Assembly (NCBI RefSeq): GCF_938045595.1
Contig: NZ_CALIBB010000172.1
Coordinates: forward strand, 1 to 28,566
Source: an uncultured Campylobacter sp.
GTDB lineage: Bacteria > Campylobacterota > Campylobacteria > Campylobacterales > Campylobacteraceae
Direction of reading: 5' to 3'
Length of the DNA stretch: 28,566 nt
Every line of letters begins with the position of its first letter. Within the stretch, counting starts at the first letter, position 1. Position numbers and translations under genes: made by a program. Below, piece after piece: positions 15,814-21,681 of the stretch. The notes under the pieces are model-generated. The model was not told where the DNA came from, made no database searches, and was given only the letters and a program-made list of their open reading frames with translations.

Positions 15814-16161
15814 TTGCAGAGTTTTGGGCAGGAGTATGTGCGGCAGGTAAGAGACGGGTCGCTGGCGTGGCTAGACGCGGTCATGAGCGGGCGGATGAAA
15901 GGCGCGCGGTGCGAGCGGCTGTATGCATCGATAGCGGAGTTTTCGCCGCGGCAGAGGGAGGCGCTAAGGACGCTTTGCGCGCATCTTACCGATCACGTCC
16001 TGCATGAGACGCTAAGCTTTTTCGAGCAAAGTGAGCGCTGGCGGCTTGCGGACGAGGCGAGCGAAAATCTAGCCGAGCTCTCGGACGGGCTTTGTGGCGA
16101 GCTCTACGGCGAGGACGGCTGGGTCGAAAAATTTAGCGGCTATCCCGCGAGCCTGAAATAA
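15814..16161 (+). CDS. Small cytosolic protein of unknown function, 115 aa, uncertain start
   Basis: Not recognised. The body is a plausible all-helical acidic protein (ERLYASIAEFSPRQREALRTL, FFEQSERWRLADEASENLAE, ending DGWVEKFSGYPASLK). The start is odd. The good AAGGAG site at 15793-15798 has no ATG, GTG or TTG in this frame at the right distance. The nearest accepted start is TTG at 15814, 15 bases downstream. An in-frame ATA at 15805, six bases after the site, has ideal spacing (ATA GAT GTT TTG) and could be a mutated or non-standard start giving an N-terminus (M)DVLQSFGQ. The nearby ATG and GTG belong to other frames. A reduced translation rate or a recent start-codon mutation is possible. 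Confidence 0.55.
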   Translation: MQSFGQEYVRQVRDGSLAWLDAVMSGRMKGARCERLYASIAEFSPRQREALRTLCAHLTDHVLHETLSFFEQSERWRLADEASENLAELSDGLCGELYGEDGWVEKFSGYPASLK

Positions 16162-16223
16162 TGCCCTACGGATTACGTGCTTGAGCGCCCTGTTTTGAGC
16201 CAAAATTTATTTGAAGGGAAAAT

Positions 16224-16937
16224 ATGAAAAACCTATTTTTAGCCGCGCTTGCGGCATTAGCGCTTAGCGGCTGCGCGGGCTTAAAATGCGGCGCAAAAGA
16301 CGAGCGAGACGTCGCCGAGATCGACGTGCCCGAAGATGGCTGGACGAGATACCTAGGCACCGACGGCGAGATCAAGGAGGTCGCATTTTTCACGGCGTTT
16401 TTCTCCAAGCAGTTCCGCCCGCACCCAAAAGATGGCGAAAAGATCGGCTTCGTGCTTACCAAAAAGAGTGACGAACGGATACCGATAAGGCTCGGCAATA
16501 TGTATAAGGCGGCAGACGGCGCATTCGCGCTCGCGGATCTTGACGCGCAGAGCGACGTATGGGGCGGAGCCCGGGAGCTGCGCAGAGCAAAACGGGTAAA
16601 ATTTTATAAATTTCAAGAAGGCAGCGTCAAAGTAACGGACTATGAGGCGCAAGGCGGGCTTTGCGAGGCGTTTTACGCAGGCGAAAAGATACGCGTCAAA
16701 AGCGTGCTAAGCCGCCACGCGAGCAAGGCAGACGGGGCTAGCGGCGAAATTTCCACCGTGCAAACGCAGGGCGAAATTTCGCGCGACGCCGTCAAAGCTT
16801 TAAACTCGCGGGAAAAACCCTTGCCGCAAGGCTCTAGCAAAAATTTAGCGAACAAAAATAGCTCCGCGCAAAAAACCGATAGCGAGGCGTTAAAATCAGA
16901 GACGGAGGCGTTAAAAGACATCATCTGCTATAGATAA
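16224..16937 (+). CDS. Lipoprotein of unknown function
   Basis: A 237-residue protein with a type II signal peptide: MKNLFLAALAALALSGC, lipobox LSGC with the lipidated cysteine at 17. The first mature part (KCGAKDERDVAEIDVPEDGW) is followed by a likely globular domain to about residue 165, containing FFTAFFSKQFRPHPKDGEKI and a YKAADGAFALADL region. The last 70 residues are low-complexity and polar (Ser, Lys, Glu, Asn), probably a flexible tail, ending DIICYR. A GAAGGG site precedes the ATG. No family recognised. It is 84 bases upstream of the ecotin-like gene, which appears to have its own promoter. Confidence 0.75.
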   Translation: MKNLFLAALAALALSGCAGLKCGAKDERDVAEIDVPEDGWTRYLGTDGEIKEVAFFTAFFSKQFRPHPKDGEKIGFVLTKKSDERIPIRLGNMYKAADGAFALADLDAQSDVWGGARELRRAKRVKFYKFQEGSVKVTDYEAQGGLCEAFYAGEKIRVKSVLSRHASKADGASGEISTVQTQGEISRDAVKALNSREKPLPQGSSKNLANKNSSAQKTDSEALKSETEALKDIICYR

Positions 16938-16982
16938 AAACAAAGTCGATTGAAATTTCAGTTTAATGAGTAAAAATTTTGC

Positions 16983-16988
16983 TAAAAT
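16983..16988 (+). promoter_or_regulatory. Candidate -10 box for the ecotin-like gene
   Basis: TAAAAT in TTTTGCTAAAATTTT, 33 bases before the ATG at 17022. One mismatch from consensus but preceded by TTTTGC, as in extended -10 promoters of Campylobacter. Confidence 0.4.
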
Positions 16989-17021
16989 TTTAAATAAAAA
17001 TATCTTTTCAAGGAGTAAAGT

Positions 17022-17447
17022 ATGAGAAAAAGCGTTTTATTTTTCCTATTGCCGCTGTTTTTGTTCGGCGGCGAGGCGCAAAAGCAGCTAAACGTCTTTG
17101 AGCTAACGCCGTCAAAGATGCCGCCGCAGCAGTTTAAGGTCGAAGCGGTCTTTTCCAAAGAGATCGAAGCCGACTGCAACGACGCGTATCTGATCGGCGG
17201 CAAAATAGAGCAAAAAGAAGGCTCGGACGGGCTTTATTACGAGTTTAGCGGCGGCAACGAGCTTGCTCAAACGCTGATGCTGTGTAAAACCGAGAAGCAA
17301 AAAAAATGGGTCTATTATGAGCTTGGAGCGCCTTTTTTCTACACTCCGGGCGAAATTAGAATTTTGGCGCCCAAAGACGTCAAGGTCGAGCTTAAAATTT
17401 ACGAGCTCGTAGAGAGCAAAGAGCCTAAAATCCGCAAGATGAAATAA
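17022..17447 (+). CDS. eco: Ecotin-type serine protease inhibitor
   Basis: A 141-residue exported protein; the signal MRKSVLFFLLPLFLFGG is cut before about residue 18-20. The mature part follows ecotin segment by segment: FELTP (26-30), FKVEAVFSKEIEADCN (38-53), IGGKIEQK (58-65), LYYEF (71-75), TLMLCKTEKQKKW (84-96) and the C-terminal ILAPKDVKVELKIYEL. The conserved disulfide would join C52 and C88. By alignment with the E. coli reactive loop (TMMAC, P1 Met84) the P1 residue here is L85 and P1' is M86, suggesting chymotrypsin/elastase-like targets. Ecotins are periplasmic dimers that protect bacteria from host or competitor serine proteases. It is slightly shorter than E. coli ecotin because the N-terminal arm is reduced. 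Homologues are known in oral Campylobacter. Confidence 0.9.
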   Translation: MRKSVLFFLLPLFLFGGEAQKQLNVFELTPSKMPPQQFKVEAVFSKEIEADCNDAYLIGGKIEQKEGSDGLYYEFSGGNELAQTLMLCKTEKQKKWVYYELGAPFFYTPGEIRILAPKDVKVELKIYELVESKEPKIRKMK

Positions 17448-17603
17448 TTTCGCAAGAAGCAGGGCGGACCGAGCTTATACGTGACGGAATTTCCGCCATG
17501 CAATAGATCTTTCATCGCGCAATGGGCTTGCGCGCAGGCGAGATAAATTTTACGGCGAAGAATGGAATTTCGGCATCGATGGGTCGTTTGGTTAAAATTT
17601 CAG

Positions 17604-17609
17604 TATAAT
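17604..17609 (+). promoter_or_regulatory. -10 box (TATAAT) for the YeaK-like gene
   Basis: A perfect TATAAT in AAAATTTCAGTATAATTTCG, 22 bases before the ATG at 17632. It shares the AAATTTCA upstream word with the boxes at 7563 and 18489. Confidence 0.65.
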
Positions 17610-17631
17610 TTCGCAAAAACAAGGAGAGAGC

Positions 17632-18333
17632 ATGTCAGAGAGAATTTTTGAAAGCCTAAAAGAGCTTTTGACGCAGCAGGGGGCGCGCTTCCGCGTCGTA
17701 GCTCACGAAAGCGCGGGCACATCCGCTGAAGTCGCCAAAATCCGCGGCACGCAGCTAGGACAGGGCGCAAAGGCGCTGGTTTGCACGATCAAGGGCTTTA
17801 AGGACGGGCAAATTTCTTTCGCGCAAAATTTAAATTTAGCAAACGTCTATGACGCGCAAAACCCCGACGCTTCCGCCGCTGCGAGCGCTCAAGGCTGCGA
17901 AAACGGCGCCTGCGCAGGAAATTTAACTTTAACCGCCGATCAAATTTGCGCAAACGTGCCGCAGCAGCTGAAGCTTCCTAGCGACAAACCCGCGGGCAGA
18001 AACGGCAGGATCTACGTCCTAGCGGTCTTCGCAGCCGATCATAAAACCGATCTAAAGCGCTTGGCGCAGGGGCTCGGCGGCACAAAAGCGTCGCTCGTAA
18101 GCCCCGATGAAGTGGGCGATCTCACGGACTGCGTCATCGGCTCGGTGCCGCCGTTTAGCTTCCACGACAAACTGCTGCTAATCGCTGATCCGTCGCTGTT
18201 CGGACGCTTTGAAGAGATAGCTTTCAACGCGGGCCTGCTCGATCACTCGATCATCCTAAACGCGCAGGATTACGCGCGCATCGCAGCTCCGCGCATCGTT
18301 AGCTTCACCGAAGAGGCGCAGGACGGCGAATAG
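17632..18333 (+). CDS. yeaK: YeaK-like aminoacyl-tRNA deacylase with large insertion (YbaK/EbsC fold)
   Basis: A 233-residue protein matching E. coli YeaK through both halves. The N-terminal part has FRVVAHESAGT and the motif IRGTQLGQGAKALVCTIKG (37-55), with K47 as the probable key lysine. The C-terminal part has VYVLAVFAAD-type and LGGTKASLVSPDEVGDLTDCVIGSVPPFSFHDKL motifs, then LFGRFEEIAFNAGLLDHSIIL. YbaK-fold proteins hydrolyse mischarged aminoacyl-tRNAs; the exact substrate is not readable here. YeaK is about 165 residues; the extra length is an insertion at roughly residues 57-124, Ala/Asn/Gln-rich with cysteines in GCENGACAGN. A duplicated, now untranslated copy of the 3' end follows the stop. 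AAGGAGAG precedes the ATG. Confidence 0.85.
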   Translation: MSERIFESLKELLTQQGARFRVVAHESAGTSAEVAKIRGTQLGQGAKALVCTIKGFKDGQISFAQNLNLANVYDAQNPDASAAASAQGCENGACAGNLTLTADQICANVPQQLKLPSDKPAGRNGRIYVLAVFAADHKTDLKRLAQGLGGTKASLVSPDEVGDLTDCVIGSVPPFSFHDKLLLIADPSLFGRFEEIAFNAGLLDHSIILNAQDYARIAAPRIVSFTEEAQDGE

Positions 18334-18375
18334 CCGCGCATCGTCCGTTTCACCTAAGAGGAAGATTCGGATTAA
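18289..18375 (+). repeat. Tandem duplication of the YeaK-like 3' end
   Basis: 18289-18333 encodes PRIVSFTEEAQDGE and stop. The next 42 bases (18334-18375), in the same frame, read PRIVRFT, stop, EEDSD, stop. The DNA matches in blocks (CCGCGCATCGT, TTCACC, AAGAGG). Either an ancestral longer C-terminus was cut by a new stop, or the end was duplicated; the repeat makes duplication likelier. Confidence 0.6.
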
Positions 18376-18488
18376 ATTAACCCAAAAGCAAGGGCAAAAT
18401 AGAAAAAGATGGCTAAGGATGGCTGTAAAAGCGACGCTTTGATTTTTGATCTTTTTTCTTCATATTAATAAGGCTTTAAAATTTTCAG

Positions 18489-18494
18489 TATGAT
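18489..18494 (+). promoter_or_regulatory. -10 box (TATGAT) for the exported protein at 18535
   Basis: TATGAT in AAAATTTTCAGTATGATTAGG, 40 bases before the chosen ATG. The ATG at 18490 lies inside this box, which argues against using it as the translation start. Confidence 0.5.
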
Positions 18495-18534
18495 TAGGAG
18501 AAAAGGGATCACGACCGAAACAAGGGGGAATGCT

Positions 18535-19152
18535 ATGAAGAAGGTGTGGATATTTTTGCTGTGCCTACTTGCGCTATGCGGCATGGAAAATGCCGCGGCT
18601 AAGGGAGACGATGCGCCGCGACCGGAGATTTATCAGAGTATGAAAGATATTTACGACGATCTGCCGATCGCGCAACTGCCGATACGCTATCCGGGAGAAA
18701 TTTCGCCCTTAGCGGCTATCGATAAAAATTTACTTGATAAAAATGAGCTGTTTTCGTTCGCAAAGGAGAATTTTTTAATCGACAATCTAAGCGCGTATTG
18801 GGAGAGGATCAAAGACATAAGGGCTTGTCGTTTGCCAAAAAAGAGCGCCAAAACAATTCTGCTAAGGCTTTATCTGAGGGATTTTCAAGATAGCAAGCAC
18901 GGGCACGAATATGTTTTTATGTGCCTTTTAAACGACGCATTTCGCATAAGCGATTGTCGCGAAATTTACGCCGATTACGTGCACTGCGGTAAAAGCAAGC
19001 CGCCGATGCGCGCCAAGCAGGAGTTCGTCATCGACGCCGATTTACGCTGCACAGTAACAACGTACTACTATACTTTAGATAGCGATAAAGAGCTGCACAG
19101 AAATGTCTGCGTGCACGAAATACAAAACGGCACGATCGTTACTAAGGATTAA
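18535..19152 (+). CDS. Exported cysteine-rich protein of unknown function, 205 aa
   Basis: The ATG at 18535 has an AGGGGG site and starts a clean Sec signal, MKKVWIFLLCLLALCGMENAAA. An upstream in-frame ATG at 18490 would add 15 residues ahead of the signal and lies inside the likely -10 box, so it was rejected. The mature protein has a helical first half (YQSMKDIYDDLPIAQLP, FAKENFLIDNLSAYWERIKD). The second half carries six cysteines (in RACRL, FMCLL, SDCRE, VHCGK, LRCTV, NVCVH), enough for three disulfides in the periplasm. No family recognised. It may be a client of the DsbI system encoded nearby (inference). Confidence 0.75.
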   Translation: MKKVWIFLLCLLALCGMENAAAKGDDAPRPEIYQSMKDIYDDLPIAQLPIRYPGEISPLAAIDKNLLDKNELFSFAKENFLIDNLSAYWERIKDIRACRLPKKSAKTILLRLYLRDFQDSKHGHEYVFMCLLNDAFRISDCREIYADYVHCGKSKPPMRAKQEFVIDADLRCTVTTYYYTLDSDKELHRNVCVHEIQNGTIVTKD

Positions 19153-19615
19153 AATCCAAGGCGATCTTGCGAGATGTTTTTGGTCGTAAAGCCGTAAATT
19201 CATAAGCAGAGCCGCAAACTGAGACGCGAATTTGCTCTATCTATGAGCCCAGCTATTTCAAATCGCGATAAAATGACGCCTCAAACCGAGCCTGCATTCG
19301 TCATATTGATGAGGCGCTGTTTCGAGCCGCGCCAAAACGGCTCGTAAATCTTTGGTACTCCGCAGCGCCCCACTAAGATGCGTCGCCTTGCGGAGCATTT
19401 TAACGACGACGAGCGCTTTATTGGTTTTGACTTCCTGCAATAAGCTAAATATCAAATCTGAAATTCTTAGCAAGCCCTGAAAGCAACGAGGATAAAACAT
19501 CCAAATTTTAAAATTTTAAAATTTTAAAAATAAAAGTGTGAGTTTAAAAAGAATTAATCGCGACGATATCACATCGCCGCGACTGAAGAAGGCATCATCG
19601 TGCCCGCGAAGGTAT
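19153..19615. other. Spacer without a convincing gene; 8-base tandem tract
   Basis: No supported gene was seen in this convergent spacer. An 80-codon minus-strand frame (19258-19500) lacks a Shine-Dalgarno site and is judged non-coding. Near its right end, 19503-19530 is a short tandem tract of the 8-base unit AAATTTTA (about 3.5 copies). The terminator hairpin at 19558-19582 belongs to the minus-strand gene. Confidence 0.45.
19558..19582 (-). terminator. Terminator of the 96-aa exported protein gene
   Basis: Read on the minus strand: TCGCGGCGAT, loop GTGAT, ATCGTCGCGA, a 10-bp stem with one G-U pair, followed by TTAATTCTTTTT. It lies 34 bases after the stop at 19616. Confidence 0.7.
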
Positions 19616-19906
19616 TTATTTCATAGCGCCTTGTTGTTTCATCTGATCCATCATCTGCTTAAATATCTCTTTAGCTTGTTTGCAAGTGGCCTCTTGCTGC
19701 TCCTTAGGAAGTGCGCTGATCTGATCCATAGACTGCTTTTTTTGATCCTCATACATCTTGACCTGCTGCTCTTGACCCGCTTGTTTGTAGGTATCAACCA
19801 TCTTATCAAGATCTGCGAAATACTCTTTGCAGCTATCTGAAAGATCTGCGGCGCTAAGACTTAGCGCAAAGCCAAAACTAGCCAAAACTAAAAGTGATTT
19901 TTTCAT
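19616..19906 (-). CDS. Small exported protein, 96 aa (DUF5339-like)
   Basis: A Sec signal MKKSLLVLASFGFALSLSAA is followed by a 76-residue, highly helical, Gln/Lys/Met-rich protein (LDKMVDTYKQAGQEQQVKMY, EIFKQMMDQMKQQGAMK). The two mature cysteines, in SDSCKEYF and EATCKQA, are spaced to link two helices as a hairpin. The small size, the signal and the C...C helical layout match small periplasmic proteins of the DUF5339 type seen in Campylobacter and Helicobacter; that family name is from memory. AAGGAGAG precedes the ATG. The promoter has TATACT within a perfect inverted repeat, and the gene ends at a strong terminator, so it is a single-gene unit. Confidence 0.75.
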   Translation of the reverse strand: MKKSLLVLASFGFALSLSAADLSDSCKEYFADLDKMVDTYKQAGQEQQVKMYEDQKKQSMDQISALPKEQQEATCKQAKEIFKQMMDQMKQQGAMK

Positions 19907-19928
19907 TTTTCTCTCCTTGTAAAAAATC

Positions 19929-19950
19929 AGCGAAAGTATATCATTTCGCT
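19929..19950 (-). promoter_or_regulatory. Promoter with operator-like inverted repeat for the 96-aa gene
   Basis: AGCGAAA and TTTCGCT form a perfect 7-bp inverted repeat separated by GTATATCA. Read on the minus strand, the -10 box TATACT (19940-19935) lies inside it. A dimeric repressor binding there would block the promoter. Confidence 0.5.
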
Positions 19951-20244
19951 TAGTAAATTTGCCTTAAATTTTAATCAAATACGGCTGTTTTTTTAAATTT
20001 ATAGCGCTTTTGAAATTTTAAAATTTCACTCTCGCCGCGACGCTTACATTTTTTAAAATTTAACTCGTTCTTAAATTTTAAAATTTCGACTCTCGGTTTC
20101 GCAACTGCCGCCGGTGCTTTTTAAAATTTCGCTTCGCAATTTTTAAGCTGTATGCGCAAACCGCCTTAAGCCATATGCGGGTAAATTTAAGCCCTGAGCC
20201 GCTTTTTTAAAATTTCATTTCGTAATTTCGTTACCGCCGCAAAA
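19951..20244. repeat. Repeat-filled spacer between hisD and the 96-aa gene
   Basis: The spacer is built from degenerate units around TTTTTAAAATTT. The word AAATTTTAAAATTTC followed closely by ACTCTCG occurs twice, near 20015 and 20072. GCTTTTTAAAATTTC-type copies occur near 20115 and 20200, interleaved with CCGCCG segments. No gene was seen. Confidence 0.5.
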
Positions 20245-21534
20245 TCACTTCTCTTCAAATCTAATCTGCACCGATTTTTTGTGCGCGCCGAGCCCCTCGG
20301 CATCCGCTAGCGCCATGCACGCGCCTCCGAGCTCGTCTATGGCGCGCTTATTTAGCGCTATGATCGAGCTTCGTTTGATGAAGTTATAAACCCCCAGAGG
20401 CGAGAAAAATCGCGCGCTTCCGCCGGTCGGCAGCGTGTGGTTGGGACCTGCGAGGTAATCGCCCATCGCTTCGGGCGTGTAGTGGCCCAAAAATATCGCG
20501 CCTGCGTGGCGTATGCGCGGAAGCAGCTCGTAGGCGTTCTCGGTCGCGATCTCGAGGTGCTCGACCGCAAGCTCGTTCATCAACTCTACGCACTCGTTCA
20601 TATCGCGCGCGATGATGATTGCGCCCTTGTTTTGGATGCTGGCGCGAGCAATCGGTTCACGCGCGAGTGTAGGCAACTCGCGCTCGATGTGCTCTGCGAC
20701 GGCAAGAGCGAATTTTTCATCGTCGCTTATCAAAAAGCTGCTCGCGATCTCGTCGTGCTCGGCTTGGCTGAGTAGATCCACGGCGATGTTGCGCGGATTT
20801 GCCGCGGCGTTTGCGATGATGCCCACTTCGCTAGGGCCCGCGATCATATCGATATTTACGTCGCCGAACACGAGCTTTTTAGCAGTCGCTACGAAGATAT
20901 TCCCAGGGCCCGTGATAACGTCGACCTTGCCGATCGTGCGCGTGCCGTATGCCATCGCCGCGATCGCGCTGGCGCCGCCCACCTTGTAGGCCTTTTTGAT
21001 CCCCAGCACATGCATCGCCGCAAGCAGTAGCTCGTTTACGACGCCGCCCACGGCGGGAGTGCAGACGCTGATATCCTCCACGCCCGCGACGATTGCGGGG
21101 ATCGCGTTCATCAGAAGTGAGCTCGGATACGCCGCCTTGCCACCCGGGATATACAGCCCCGCGCGATCCACGGGCGTGATCTTTTGCCCGAGCATCGCGC
21201 CGCTTGGATCGAAGCTAAACCAGCTCCTCTCAAGCTGTTTTTCATGATAAGCGTAGATGCGCTCGTATGCGATCTGAAGCGCGTTTTTTAGCTCTGCGGT
21301 TAAGCCTTCATACGCGAGACTCATTTGCTCTTGTGTGATAGCCAAATCGCCCTGTACGCGCCATCTGTCAAATTTCTCTATCTGTTCAGCTAGCGCCTCA
21401 TCGCCGCGCGCTCTGATATCTTCGATGATGCCGCTTACGACGGGCATTACCGATCTCATATCCGTCTCGCCGCGGCGCACCAGCCTTGCAAACTCCTCTT
21501 TGAAATTTGCCTTCGTACTTTTTAAAATTTTCAT
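20245..21534 (-). CDS. hisD: Histidinol dehydrogenase
   Basis: A 429-residue, full-length enzyme for the last two steps of histidine synthesis, NAD-dependent oxidation of histidinol to histidine. All zinc ligands known from E. coli HisD are in place: Q257 and H260 in LLSQAEHDE, D359 in PEAMGDYLAGPNHTLPTGG and H418 in GLGAHKKSVQIR. The catalytic pair E325-H326 is in LAVEHLEIATENA. ITGPGNIFVATAK and IAGPSEVGIIAN are family signatures. ACAAGGAGC precedes the ATG at 21534. No other his gene is beside it, so the pathway genes are dispersed, unlike the clustered his operon of C. jejuni. A TAAAAT box near 21560 may drive it. Confidence 0.97.
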   Translation of the reverse strand: MKILKSTKANFKEEFARLVRRGETDMRSVMPVVSGIIEDIRARGDEALAEQIEKFDRWRVQGDLAITQEQMSLAYEGLTAELKNALQIAYERIYAYHEKQLERSWFSFDPSGAMLGQKITPVDRAGLYIPGGKAAYPSSLLMNAIPAIVAGVEDISVCTPAVGGVVNELLLAAMHVLGIKKAYKVGGASAIAAMAYGTRTIGKVDVITGPGNIFVATAKKLVFGDVNIDMIAGPSEVGIIANAAANPRNIAVDLLSQAEHDEIASSFLISDDEKFALAVAEHIERELPTLAREPIARASIQNKGAIIIARDMNECVELMNELAVEHLEIATENAYELLPRIRHAGAIFLGHYTPEAMGDYLAGPNHTLPTGGSARFFSPLGVYNFIKRSSIIALNKRAIDELGGACMALADAEGLGAHKKSVQIRFEEK

Positions 21535-21681
21535 TTTTGCTCCTTGTAATGCTTGGAATTTTAACGCTTTTTGCTAAATTTCGCCTTTAAGCTCGCGGCG
21601 ATGTAAATTTACAGCTCGCCGATTTTCAAAAGATTAAGCGAAAATGAAATAAAATAGCCGAAATTTCAGACGGAGCGATGT

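Noticed and set aside
15798..16007. GTG-started 69-aa protein
   Set aside because: It is an out-of-frame reading of the gene at 15814; its Arg/Ala-rich composition is typical of a shadow frame.
19258..19500. Minus-strand 80-codon frame as a gene
   Set aside because: No Shine-Dalgarno site, no signal or recognisable motif, and it lies in a spacer with decayed-looking sequence.
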